Origin: Corbicula japonica
Lineage: Eukaryota; Mollusca; Bivalvia; Venerida; Cyrenidae
Direction of reading: 5' to 3'
NCBI GenBank assembly: GCA_038501625.1
Contig: JAZAYU010000176.1
Location: 558,001 to 622,000 of the forward strand
DNA: 64,000 bases
In this document: piece by piece, positions 11,496-23,459 of the stretch
Position numbering within the stretch: position 1 is the stretch's first letter
How the letters are laid out: the number at the start of each line of letters is the position of its first letter
Position numbers and translations under genes: made by a program
Notes under the pieces: model-generated
What the model saw: only the letters and a program-made list of their open reading frames with translations
Told to the model about the DNA's origin: nothing
The model's database searches: none

Positions 11496-11849
11496 CAGAA
11501 GTTTTGATGCTTGAATTAGGTTATTCACTAGTGATCGATATGAAGTTAATTAGTGTACCAATGTCCAAGATGGAGTGGGCATCGTCAAATTTGCATAGAC
11601 GCAATTTCAAGATAATTGTGCACTGATTTTCGCAGGTCCACTAAGGGACAGACAAGAGTCAGGAAAAATGTATGTAACTGTTTTTACATGGGTTGGCCAG
11701 AAAGGATGTGCACGACCTGAAAACGGATAAGGATTTTAAAATTGACGGTGACAGTGATAATTTTGAAGTGGATACTATTTAGGATATAACACTATCAAAT
11801 CAGGTATTTGCACTATCAAATCAGGTATTTCAGGTTGGTCCCAAGCGTC

Positions 11850-11985
11850 AGCTCATATCCTTCAAGATAAATACAGGAGCTTCGTGTAATATTCTTACAG
11901 AAGCAACCCTGAAAAGCCTTCACATCAAAGCTCCACTTGTAAAAGCTCACTGCAACCTCACAGCTTACAATGGTGCCAATTAAGA
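11850..11985 (+). pseudogene. gypsy retropepsin remnant
   Basis: The frame reads LISFKINTGASCNILTEATL followed by KSLHI and AHCNLTAYNGA, the retropepsin pattern around the active site. The catalytic D[ST]GA is NTGA here, so the catalytic Asp is lost. The frame ends in TAA soon after. Confidence 0.7.
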
Positions 11986-12299
11986 TGTGCTTGATAAAAA
12001 ATTTTAAAATGTTGAATTGTACATTTTTCGCACTGATCGATTCTGAATTGTAGGACTATAGACATGCCTAGAGTTCCATCTTATCAAGATAATCACGGCA
12101 TTAATTTAGACGAAACATCTACCGTAATCACCCTAAGTATTCGGACAGTTAAAAATAATTAATTTTTTTCTTGTCCCAATATTTTGGGTCGCAAAAAAAA
12201 TATTTGTTCAAAAAGTGTCCCAATATTTTGGGTGGGTATGTATGCTTGCACCGGCAATATCTCAAGACATCACGGAACGTATACGGATCGACCGTTATA

Positions 12300-13450
12300 C
12301 AGGCGCGTAGGAGCAGGGACCGCAGGAGCCGCGATCGCGGCTCCAATATTCCAGCAAGTCTCGGCCTCGGCGGTCAACACTTCAATATATACTCAGCAAA
12401 AATAAAAAGTACCCACTTTTCTACCTGTGATTTTGTAAAACTAGAAAAATAAAATAGAAAATATCTTCTTTGAACAGATCTGCATTTCTGTAATCATTAC
12501 AAAGAAATAAAATGTTCTTAAAATCTGCAGTCACGACTAAGTTATCTTTCCCTTTGCTATTATTGGGGTTTAAGGAAGAAGTAAGTGATTCTAAACAATA
12601 TTCACATTTGTTGGAATTAAATCAATTTTTCCAGTTCTTGATGTCAATAAAATCACAAAAAATCATTAATAAAACAACTCGTCCTCTATAAAAAAAAACG
12701 CTATAAATCCCAAACATTTCCTATTACCTCCCTTTGAATTGAATATATAGGGGTTTTTAATCCATCATTAATTGTTGTCTGATGGGCATTTGCTCAGGTG
12801 TAGGTGTGGAAAATTATGTTCACGAACAATTAAACTTAAAAACAACTGAGATTAATTAATAAAACACATTTTGAAGTGTTCGTAATTAAATGAAAATATG
12901 TGAATGAGAATATAAGCATAAAAAGTGGGTACTTTCTATTTTTGCTGAGTATATATATTGACTTCAAAAAAAAATTCTTTGGCGCTTATGCAATGCCGTA
13001 AACAGTCGAATCATGCCTCAAGATCGTCGTTTTTACCGGATTAGCTAATACTCGGATAAGTGTCAACTTCAAGGAAACCGTGATGTGTCGCGCGGATAGT
13101 CTAAGGGTGTTAAATCAACGGTTGTGTAAGGAGCTAATCCCAGTTAAATGTATCGAAATAAGTACATGCATCATTTGTTATCTGATCTGTGTACAATTAT
13201 TACATTTGCATATTAAGATATATGTATTATTGAAAGAATAGACGTCGAGTTTACGAACCGTAATGTTATTGTTGATTGCAGTATTTCAGTACTGGAATAT
13301 GATGATTTAGACCTTTCATATACACCAATGACAACATATAATTGCTTTAAAAAATAAGAAACTTATTATATCAACATATCAATGATAATATTATGCAGCC
13401 AAAATCATCTCTTCCGCGGCCCCAATGTTGAAATCGCTCCTACGCGCCTG
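12300..13450. mobile_element. hAT-like MITE with 15-bp TIR and 5-bp TSD
   Basis: Perfect TIR CAGGCGCGTAGGAGC / GCTCCTACGCGCCTG with TTATA directly repeated on each side (12295-12299, 13451-13455). A 5-bp duplication with CAGG ends suits a hAT5-type element. The interior carries a palindrome (GGAGCCGCGATCGCGGCTCC, 12327-12346) and a further nested MITE. Confidence 0.8.
12392..12949. mobile_element. Tc1-like MITE nested in the hAT-like MITE
   Basis: TIRs of about 27 bp beginning CTCAGCAAAAATA and continuing to AAGTACCCACTTTT, with one mismatch, flanked by TA (12390-12391, 12950-12951). 558 bp, AT-rich, no coding sequence. Confidence 0.85.
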
Positions 13451-14261
13451 TTATAATATGATAATACGAAATCAAACAATTTGTTTTTGTATTTAGTGTG
13501 TGTCTACAGTTTGGAGAATAAAATGATTTATTTTCTTGCCAAAACTTTTCGAACATTATTCAATTAAGTGGTAATTGAAATTAAGAAAGCATTTTTCTTT
13601 GATGACTTACACATTCCAACTCTAAACAGGTGGCTTAATCGGGACGTTTTCACACCTTTGTCGGTCATAGGAAAGACTGTTTAGATAAGAATTTACTTCA
13701 ATACTTAGGACTGACACTTGCCTCAGGCAATTATCTGCACCTTCATAAACAATTTAGCGTCTTATTGACAATAAACAGATTGTAAAACAAGAGTAAAATA
13801 CTTTGAATACAGGTATATAATTAATTAAAATGAAAACGATAGCCGTTATTAATACAGAGGAGCGTAATTTAATAAAAAGGAAGGTTCATCGGTACTTTAT
13901 ATAACCTAATTTTTTCTTATTCTTGTTCGATATCTCAATCAACGTTTAAAGAAGTTTTGTCGCAAATACACGTCATACTAAGGTAAACTACGCAAAGCAT
14001 AGTAAATATTGAAGAAAAACACATCCCAACTTAAATAATTACCGACACTGATCTAATGTCCAAAAATGTAGGAACAAAATACCGTTTCTGAAAGTGTCCC
14101 AAAACTTAGGGACACCGAAAAATACTAATCCTAAAAGTGTCCCAAAATTTAGGGACGCAAAAAATAATTATTTTTGTGAAAAATAAGGGTGTCCCAATAT
14201 TTAGGGTGTCCCAATACTTAGGGTGATTACGGTACACCCTTGACAAAGACACAGACTGATG

Positions 14262-14400
14262 TTGTCAGAATTTCCTGACTTATTTTATGGCATAGGTAGA
14301 CTACTAGGTCAATGTACTCTAAAGGTAGACCCATCCTTTCCACCAGTGGTGCATCAGCCAAGGAGTGTTCTAGTAGCTATTCAAGACAGGTATAGAGTGA
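14262..14400 (+). pseudogene. gypsy linker between protease and RT
   Basis: One frame reads EFPDLFYGIGRLLGQCTLKV, then DPSFPPVVHQPRSVLVAIQD. This matches the conserved segment before the gypsy RT (F..LFxGxG.L...L..DP...PV..PRR.P.A). The GC-rich MITE interrupts the element just after it. Confidence 0.7.
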
Positions 14401-14446
14401 GCTACAAAACATGGCCAATGCAGTAATCATCGTTAAGGTTAACTAA

Positions 14447-15493
14447 AGGCCCGGTCACACCGCCCGAACGTTGCTGGAGCGTCCCTGGAGCGGTGAAAAA
14501 AATTCATCACCGCTCGTAACCGTTCACCACCGTTAAACATAAGTTGGCAGCCGTTAAAGCAACGCCGCATACGCTCGGCCACCGCTTATGTCTCTCTGAG
14601 GACCCTTCTACCGCTCCGAAAGTTTTGACCTGCACAAAATATTGCGAGCGGTGAGAAGGGGAAAATTTTCCGCCCCGGCAAAGTTCACCCCGCTCCACCA
14701 ACGCCCAATCAAAGTTTGGCATCGCTAGACGCAAGTTCGTGGACGCTTGGGTCCGCTAGGCCAACGCCGATTTCTTGAACGCTGCACCACCGCTGCTTCG
14801 CCAGCGTTGCCCGGGCGGCAATTAAACGTTGCAAAAACGTTGGTGGAGCGCTTATAAGCGTTTTACGAGCGGACACGGGGTTGTTGGAACGGTGTCGGGC
14901 GTTGAAGCAGCGAGCAACGGCGTCGATGAACTTTGGTTTGGCGTTGGTATAGAGGTGTGGGAGCGGGACCAGAATTTGGCTATAAATACGGGGAGAAATG
15001 GACCAGGAGCTCATTTGGAATCGTGCTGCCGTTGAGTAATTTGCTTAAATTACAGAGTAGAACTGTATCAACATGGATGCTGAGAGACTTGCTATGATTG
15101 GTGCACTAGTTCCTTCTCCAGCCTTTCTCTTCTTCTGTCCACGTGGCATGATGCTTCAACTATCGACTTCTATCAAAAATATCAAAAATCTATAAGAGCT
15201 TGTTTCAAGACGATCCGTTCAGCTCCGTAGTCACAAGTGGTATGATTTTAAACCCGTGCGGCGCGAAAGCGCGCATGCGCAGATTGCCGCTATACCAAAC
15301 GCCCGCGTCACCGCTATTCCAACACTCGCTACCGCTAAACCAACGCTTAAGCAACGCCGGCTTCAGCGGTGCACCGCTAAGCCAACGACCGTGTTTTCGA
15401 TTTTTTTTCTATTTTGTGAGCGGTGACGAGCGTTTGGTCCACCTCCCTACCTTTGGAACGCTCCAGCAACGTTCGGGCGGTGTGACCGGGCCT
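14447..15493. mobile_element. GC-rich ~1.05-kb MITE with iterated AACG/CCGCT motifs
   Basis: The ends AGGCCCGGTCACACCGCCC and GGGCGGTGTGACCGGGCCT are inverted repeats that extend through CGAACGTTGCTGGAGCG. Flanks TTAACTAA and TTAACAAA could be an imperfect 8-bp TSD. The interior is packed with short CCGCT and AACG motifs in both orientations, giving it a strongly different composition from the AT-rich flanks. No transposase. It splits the gypsy remnant. Confidence 0.8.
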
Positions 15494-15833
15494 TAACAAA
15501 CAGTGGGTTAACTTAAGGGGGTATCAAACAGCTGAAGTGGGTTGGGTGTGTGAAATCATGATTTCATAAAAGTGCATTTTGTTTTCTGACTTGTCAACTT
15601 CTTGTGGCTTCACGTATCTTTTATTAGGCATATGAGTGTTTACTGTCATACCAAAAATAGAGTGAAACTTGCAGCAGGATGTTTGGACTCCCACAGAAAG
15701 TCTGTTTTCAATATAAAAAATGCTACATATTTCTCTTTTGTTTTGACTTTTGCATGACATTTAACCTTCACGTGCTCTATATAATAAATAAAGCTAAAAG
15801 AATCTCTGAAGTCAGAAAAACAAATGAACTTTC

Positions 15834-16055
15834 ATGAAATTAGGATCTCACACATCAAACCCACATGAACTCTTCCACACAAATGATACCACTTTAATGG
15901 TAGTTGTTAACAAGCCTGGTTCTGAAATGGTCAGAATATGTCTTGACCCTAAAGATATCAATAATACAATAGTGCGACCTCACTATCCAATGAGAACATT
16001 GGATGATATATTGCCTCAATTGTCAAATGCCAAGATTTTCACCAAACTTAACTAG
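15834..16055 (+). pseudogene. gypsy reverse transcriptase N-terminal fragment
   Basis: Contains VVVNKPGSEMVRICLDPKDI and RPHYPMRTLDDILPQLSNAK ending IFTKLN, the standard gypsy RT opening (normally followed by the catalytic palm). A stop follows directly, so the palm with the YxDD box is missing. Confidence 0.85.
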
Positions 16056-16058
16056 AAG

Positions 16059-16110
16059 ACAGGTTACTGATCTATGGTTATAGATAAACAATCAAAGATC
16101 AGTAACCTGT
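16059..16110. other. 14-bp-stem hairpin
   Basis: ACAGGTTACTGATC (16059-16072) and GATCAGTAACCTGT (16097-16110) form a perfect stem with a 24-nt loop, right at the deletion point between the gypsy RT and RNase H fragments. Confidence 0.7.
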
Positions 16111-16127
16111 TTCAGACAACATGTGAA

Positions 16128-16235
16128 CAGTCGACAGGTTTTAGTTCATACTGACCATTTGCCTCTCATTTCTATACCGAAAAAGCTGTACATGTTGCAC
16201 CACCAAGGTAACAGCGTATGATGCTTCAGCTTAAC
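16128..16235 (+). pseudogene. gypsy RNase H remnant
   Basis: VLVHTDHLPLISIPKK, then in a shifted frame VHVAPPR-stop-QRMMLQL. This is the RNase H TDH.PL..I / P.R.QRM..L signature directly downstream of the RT fragment. It has one frameshift and one stop. Confidence 0.6.
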
Positions 16236-16240
16236 GGTTA

Positions 16241-18331
16241 AGTTAACTCAATGTCCCTCTAGACAATTGTAGATGGCTCCAACAAACACAGCTATATACC
16301 AGTCAAACATCAATGTAACTTACTAGGTCCCTCTAGTTACAAGCCACGCGTGCAGGCCAGGAGCTGGACTTGGTAGTCAGAGGCTATATTTTACGCAAGC
16401 CATATGGAGCACTTTTAAAGCAATGGGAGCTTATCCAACATTGCCACCCCCGGCGATGACGACCCTTGGAACCCGATAGCTCCACAGCCATTTCCCAGTC
16501 AAACATCAACGTAACTTACTAGGTCCCTCTAGACAACTGTAGATGGCTCCAACAAACACAGCTATATACCAGTCAAACATCAATGTAACTTACTAGGACC
16601 CTCTAGACACCTGTAGATAGCTCCAATAAACACAGCTATTTCCCAGTCAAACATCAATGTAACTTACAAGGTCCCTCTAGACACCTGTAGATAGCTCCAA
16701 CAAACACAGCTTTATACCAGTCAAACAGCAATGTAACTTACTAGGTCCCTCTATAGACACCTGTAGATAGCTCAAACAAACACAGCTTTAGACCAGTCAA
16801 ACATCAATGTAACTTACTAGGTCCCTCTAGACAACTGTAGATGGCTCCAACAAACACAGCAAGATACCAGTCAAACATCAATGTAACTATCTAGGTCCCT
16901 CTAGACACCTGTAGATAGCTCCAACAAACACAGCTATTTCCCAGTCAAACATCAATGTAACTTACTAGGTCCCTCTAGACACCTGTAGATAGCTCCACCA
17001 GACACAGCTATATACCAGTAAAATATCAATGTAACTTACTAGGTCCCTCTAGACACCTGTAGATAGCTCCCACAAACACAGCATTATACGAGTCAAACAT
17101 CAATGTAACTTACTAGGTCCCTCTAGACACCTATAGATAGCTCCAACAAACACAGCCATTTCCCAAGTCGACATCAATGTAACTTACTTGGTCCCTCTAG
17201 ACACCTGTAGATAGCTCCAACAAACAAAGCTTTATACCAGTCAAACATCAATGTAACTTACTAGGTCCCTCTAGACACCTGTAGATAGCTCCAACAAACA
17301 CAGCTATTACCCAGTCAAACATCAATGTAACTTACTAGGTCCCTCTAGACACCTGTAGATAGCTCCAACAAACACAGCTATTTCCCAAGTCGACATCAAT
17401 GTAACTTACTTGGTCCCTCTAGACACCTGTAGATAGCTCCAACAAACACAGCTTTATACCAGTCAAACATCAATGTAACTTACTAGGTCCCTCTAGACAC
17501 CTGTAGATAGCTCCAACAAACACAGCTATTTCCCAGTCAAACATCAATGTAACTTACTAGGTCCCTCTAGACACCTGTAGATAGCTCCAACAAACACAGC
17601 TATTTCCCAGTCAAACATCAATGTAACTTACTAGGTCCCTCTAGACACCTGTAGATAGCTCCACCAGACACAGCCATTTCCCAAGTCGACATCAATGTAA
17701 CTAACTAGGTCCCTCTAGACACCTGTAAATTGCTCCCACAAACACGGCTTTATACCTGTCAAACATCAATGTAACTTACTAGGTCCCTCTAGACACCTGT
17801 AGATAGCTCCAACAAACACAGCTATTTCCCAGTCAAACATCAATGTAACTTACTAGGTCCCTCTAGACACCTGTAGATAGCTCCAACAAACACAGCTATT
17901 TCCCAGTCAAACATCAATGTAACTTACTAGGTCCCTCTAGACACCTGTAGATAGCTCCAACAAACACAGCTATTTCCCAGTCAAACATCAATGTAACTTA
18001 CTAGGTCCCTCTAGACACCTGTAGATAGCTCCAACAAACACAGCTATTTCCCAGTCAAACATCAATGTAACTTACTAGGTCCCTCTAGACACCTGTAGAT
18101 AGCTCCAACAAACACAGCTATTTCCCGGTCAAACATCAATGTAACTTCCTAGGTCCCCCTAGACACCTGTAGATAGCTCCACCAGACACAGCCATTTCCC
18201 AAGTCGACATCAATGTAACTAACTAGGTCCCTCTAGACACCTGTAAATTGCTCCCACAAACACGGCTTTATACCAGTCAAACATCAATGTAACTTACTAG
18301 GTCCCTCTAGAAACCTGTAGATCGCTCCAAT
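16241..18331. repeat. 74-bp satellite array, left block
   Basis: Consensus unit of 74 bp: TAGGTCCCTCTAGACACCTG, TAGATAGCTCCAACAAACAC, AGCTATTTCCCAGTCAAACA, TCAATGTAACTTAC. Variants alternate (TTTATACC versus TATTTCCC; CAACAAAC versus CACCAGAC). An unrelated ~140-bp segment is embedded near 16338-16480. Confidence 0.95.
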
Positions 18332-18960
18332 CTTCTTCTTCTTCTTCTTGGCGTTCGCTCTACACGACCACTCCAGCATCCGCGATGAAAGTTGTAGTCC
18401 TCCGTAGGTCGTCAACATCTCCATACAGTTTCTGCTGGATTGTTGCACCTTGTGGCCACGTTACTTCTCGCTCCTGGTCGTATCGTTTACATCGTTGGAG
18501 GATGTGCTCTGCAGTCTGGTCCTCTTCTCCGCAGGGACATATTGGGGATGGCACCAATTTATACTTCCTACACATGTGTGCATTCAGTCTGTTATGCCCT
18601 GAGCGTAGCCTCACCATCACCACCTGCTCTGGTCTGTTTAACATGTGGTAGGCATCTGCTTCCTGTCTGGTCTTTGTGAGAGCCTAAATGATGGTGGCTT
18701 TCTCCTTGTATGTCACCTGGTTATCTGATTGCTCTAACTGGGCTCCTAACCTAGCCAGCCGCCTCATTTCCGGGCACTCCACAGTGAGATGGTATCCACT
18801 GAAGGGCAACATTGCGGGAAGACCCAAGATTGTTCACGGCTTGTGCTAGTTCAGGAACATTGTTGCTTTGCAGAGCCTCCAGAACTGATCTTGCGTCTGT
18901 GAGGAAGACTACAGAGGTTACCTCTTCTGCTAAGTCTTCAATCATAGAGACTGCCTTCAT
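18332..18960 (-). pseudogene. 3' end of a non-LTR retrotransposon (RNase H and C-terminal zinc motif)
   Basis: On the minus strand, 19005-18751 reads FLTDARSVLEALQ and ALQWIPSHCGVPGNEAAG, an RNase H domain with its Asp and PSHxGxxGNE signature; the frame then breaks. A second frame at 18644-18360 reads VMVRLRSGHNRLNAHM and CPCGEEDQTAEHILQRC, a CCHC-type zinc motif typical of the C-terminus of I/Nimb/jockey-like ORF2. An in-frame TAG lies between the two. The 3' end is a (GAA)n tail (TCTTCTTCTTCTTCTTCTT at 18332 on the plus strand). The element is 5'-truncated and flanked on both sides by the 74-bp satellite. Confidence 0.85.
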
Positions 18961-21900
18961 GACACCTGTAGATAGCTCCCACAAACACAGCATTATACGA
19001 GTCAAACATCAATGTAACTTACTAGGTCCCTCTAGACACCTATAGATAGCTCCAACAAACACAGCCATTTCCCAAGTCGACATCAATGTAACTTACTTGG
19101 TCCCTCTAGACACCTGTAGATAGCTCCAACAAACAAAGCTTTATACCAGTCAAACATCAATGTAACTTACTATTTTTGCTCCCACAAACACGGCTTTAAA
19201 CCAGTCAAACATCGATGTAACTTACTAGGTCCCTCTAGACACCTGTAAATAGCTCCCACAAACACGGCTTTATACCAGTCAAACATCAATGTAACTTTCT
19301 AGGTCCCTCTAGACACCTGTAAATAGCTCCGACAAACACAGCTTTATACCAGTCAAACATCAATGTAACTTACTAGGTCCCTCTAGACACCTGTAAATAG
19401 CTCCCACAAACACGGCTTTATACCAGTCAAACATCAATGTAACTTACTAGGTCCCTCTATAGACACCTGTAGATAGCTCCCAGAAATACAGCTTTATACC
19501 AGTCAATCATTAATGTAACTTACTAGGTCCCTCTAGTCACCTGTACATAGCTCCCACAAACACAGCTTTATATCAGTCTAACATCAATCTTACTTACTAG
19601 GTCCCTCTAGACACCTGTAGAAAGCTCCACCAGACACAGCTTTATACCAGTCAAACATAAATGTAACTTACTAGGTCACCCTAGACACCTGTTGTAGCTC
19701 CCACAAACACAGCTATATACCAGTCAAACATCAATGTAACTTACTAGGTCCCTCTAGACACCTGTAGAAAGCTCCACCAGACACAGCTTTATACTAGTCA
19801 AATATCAATGTAACTTACTAGGTCCCTCTAGACACCTGTAGATAGCTCCCACAAAAACAGCTTTATACCAGTCAAACATCAATGTAACTTACAAGGTCAC
19901 TCTAGACACCTGTAGAAAGCTCCACCAGACACAGCTTTATACCAGTCAAACATCAATGTAACTTACTAGGTCCCTCTAGTCACCTGTAGATAGCTCCTAC
20001 AAACACAGCTTTATACCAGTCAAACATCAATGTAACTTACTAGGTCCTTCTAGACACCTGTAGATAGCTCCACCAGAGACAGCTTTACACCAGTCAAACA
20101 TCAATGTAACTTACTAGGTCCCTCTAGACACCTGTAGATAGCTCCACCAGAGACAGCTTTATACCAGTCAAACATCAATGTAACTTACTAGGTCCTTCAA
20201 GACACCTTTAGATAGCTCCAACAAACACAGCTTTATACACAGTCAAACATCAATGTAACTTACTAGGTCCCTCTAGACACCTGTAGAAAGCTCCACCAGA
20301 CACAGCTTTATAGCAGTCAAACATCAATCTAACTTACTATGTCCCTCTAGACACCTGTAGATAGCTCCCACAAACACAGCTTCATACCAGTCAAACATCA
20401 ATGTAACTTACAAGGTCCCTCTAGACACCTGTAGATAGCTCCCACAAACACAGCTTTATACCAGTCAAACATCAATGTAACTTACTAGGTCCCTCTAGAC
20501 ACCTGTAGATAGCTCAACCAGAGACAGCTTTATACCAGTCAAACATCAATGTAACTTACTAGGTCCCTCTAGACACCTGTAGATAGCTCCCACAAACACA
20601 GCTTTATACCAGTCAAACATCAATGTAACTAGGTCCCTCTAGACACCTGAAGATAGCTCCCACAAACACAGCTTTATACCAGTAGAACATCAATGTAACT
20701 TACTAGGTCTCTCTAGACACCTGTAGATAGCTCCCACAAACACAGCTATATACAAGTCAAACATCAATGTAACTTACTAGGTCACTCTAGACACCTGTAG
20801 ATAGCTCCCACAAACACAGCTATATGTAACCAGTCCAACATCAATGTAACTTACTAGGTCCCTCTAGACACCTGTAGATAGCTCCAACAAACACAGCTAT
20901 TTCCCGGTCAAACATCAATGTAACTTCCTAGGTCCCCCTAGACACCTGTAGATAGCTCCACCAGACACAGCTATTTCCCAGTCCGACATCAATGTAACTT
21001 ACTAGGTCCCTCTAGACACCTGTAAATTGCTCCCACAAACACGGCTTTAAACCAGTCAAACATCGATGTAACTTACTAGGTCCCTCTAGACACCTGTAAA
21101 TAGCTCCCACAAACACGGCTTTATACCAGTCAAACATCAATGTAACTTTCTAGGTCCCTCTAGACACCTGTAAATAGCTCCGACAAACACAGCTTTATAC
21201 CAGTCAAACATCAATGTAACTTACTAGGTCCCTCTAGACACCTGTAAATAGCTCCCACAAACACGGCTTTATACCAGTCAAACATCAATGTAACTTACTA
21301 GGTCCCTCTATAGACACCTGTAGATAGCTCCCAGAAATACAGCTTTATACCAGTCAAACATTAATGTAACTTACTAGGTCCCTCTAGTCACCTGTATATA
21401 GCTCCCACAAACACAGCTTTATACCAGTCTAACATCAATGTTACTTACTAGGTCCCTCTAGACACCTGTAGAAAGCTCCACCAGACACAGCTTTATACCA
21501 GTCAAACATCAATGTAACTTACTAGGTCACCCTAGACACCTGTTGTAGCTCCCACAAACACAGCTATATACCAGTCAAACATCAATGTAACTTACTAGGT
21601 CCCTCTAGACACAAGTAGATAGCTCCCACAAACACAGCTCTATACCAGTCAAACATCAATGTAACTTACTAGGTCCCTCTAGACACCTGTAGAAAGCTCC
21701 ACCAGACACAGCTTTATACTAGTCAAATATCAATGTTACTTACTAGGTCCCTCTAGACACCTGTAGATAGCTCCCACAAAAACAGCTTTATAACATTCAA
21801 ACATCAATGTAACTTACAAGGTCACTCTAGACACCTGTAGAAAGCTCCACCAGACACAGCTTTATACCAGTCAAACATCAATGTAACTTACTAGGTCCCT

Positions 21901-23459
21901 CTAGTCACCTGTAGATAGCTCCTACAAACACAGCTTTATACCAGTCAAACATCAATGTAACTTACTAGGTCCTTCTAGACACCTGTAGATAGCTCCACCA
22001 GAGACAGCTTTATACCAGTCAAACATCAATGTAACTTACTAGGTCCCTCTAGACACCTGTAGATAGCTCCACCAGAGACAGCTTTATACCAGTCAAACAT
22101 CAATGTAACTTACTAGGTCCTTCAAGACACCTTTAGATAGCTCCAACAAACACAGCTTTATACACAGTCAAACATCAATGTAACTTACTAGGTCCCTCTA
22201 GACACCTGTAGAAAGCTCCACCAGACACAGCTTTATAGCAGTCAAACATCAATCTAACTTACTATGTCCCTCTAGACACCTGTAGATAGCTCCCACAAAC
22301 ACAGCTTCATACCAGTCAAACATCAATGTAACTTACTAGGTCACTCTACACACCTGTAGATAGCTCCCACAAACACAGCTTTATACCAGTCAAACATCAA
22401 TGTAACTTACTAGGTCCCTCTAGACACCTGTAGATAGCTCCCACAAACACAGCTTTATACCAGTCAAACATCAATGTAACTTACTAGGTCCCTCTAGACA
22501 CCTGTAGATAGCTCAACCAGAGACAGCTTTATACCAGTCAAACATCAATGTAACTTACTAGGTCCCTCTAGACACCTGTAGATAGCTCCCACAAACACAG
22601 CTTTATACCAGTCAAACATCAATGTAACTAGGTCCCTCTAGACACCTGAAGATAGCTCCCACAAACACAGCTTTATACCAGTCAAACATCAATGTAACTT
22701 ACTAGGTCTCTCTAGACACCTGTAGATAGCTCCCACAAACACAGCTATATACAAGTCAAACATCAATGTAACTTACTAGGTCACTCTAGACACCTGTAGA
22801 TAGCTCCCACAAACACAGCTATATGTAACCAGTCCAACATCAATGTAACTTACTAGGTTCTTCAAGACACCTGTAGATAGCTCCCACAAACACAGCTTTA
22901 TACCAGTTAAACATCAATGTAACTAACTAGGTCACTCTAGACACCTGTAGATAGCTCCATCACACAGCTTTATACCAGTCAAACATCAATGTAACTTACT
23001 AGGTCCCTCTAGTCACCTGTTAATAGCTCCACCAGAGACAGCTTTATACCAGTCAAACATCAATGTAACTTACAAGGTCACTCTAGACACCTGTAGAAAG
23101 CTCCACGAGACACAGCTTTATACCAGTCAAACATCAATGTAACTTACTAGGTCCCTCTAGTCACCTGTAGATAGCTCCAACAAACACAGCTTTATACCAG
23201 TCAAACATCAATGTAACTTACTAGGTCCTTCAAGACACCTGTAGATAGCTCCTACAAACACAGCTTTATACCTGTCAAACAACGGAAACAAATTTCCAGT
23301 CTAACATGAATCTAACTGACTAGGTCTTCCTATACACCTGTAGAAAGCTTCAACAGAAACTGATATATTACCAGTCGAAATCAATTTAACTTACTAGGTG
23401 TATCAAGTCACTTGTAGCTAGCTCCAACATCCAATAGAAACTGCTATATACCAGTCTAA
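18961..23459. repeat. 74-bp satellite array, right block, with ~1.85-kb higher-order repeat
   Basis: The same 74-bp unit as at 16241, about 60 copies. A group of variant units beginning at 19178 recurs at 21029, spacing 1851 (25 units plus 1); idiosyncratic landmarks such as GTTGTAGCTCCC (19691 and 21542) and GGTCCTTCAAGAC (20191 and 22116) recur too, the latter with one extra unit. From about 23270 the units are diverged and grade into the 18-19-bp minisatellite. Confidence 0.93.

Larger units (their letters stand above)
12122..14232. mobile_element. Tc1/mariner-type non-autonomous element in the gypsy remnant
   Basis: Perfect 20-bp terminal inverted repeats CCGTAATCACCCTAAGTATT, flanked by TA on both sides (12120-12121, 14233-14234). 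Subterminal palindromic iterons of the form GTCCCAA-N4-TTAGGGAC recur at both ends (about 12172-12235 and 14094-14228). No transposase is recognised. The hAT-like element at 12300-13450 is inserted within it. Confidence 0.85.
11640..16240 (+). mobile_element. degenerate Ty3/gypsy-type LTR retrotransposon with nested insertions
   Basis: Successive plus-strand remnants in the expected order: aspartic protease (11850-11985), the pre-RT linker (14262-14400), reverse transcriptase start (15834-16055) and an RNase H piece (16128-16235). They are separated by a mariner-like element (12122-14232) and a GC-rich MITE (14447-15493). Frameshifts, stops and deletion of most of the RT show it is dead. No LTRs are recognised; the right side is replaced by satellite. 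Confidence 0.75.

Noticed and set aside
14507..15496. Open frames of 70-100 codons in the GC-rich MITE
   Set aside because: They overlap in several frames and reflect stop-poor GC-rich iterons.
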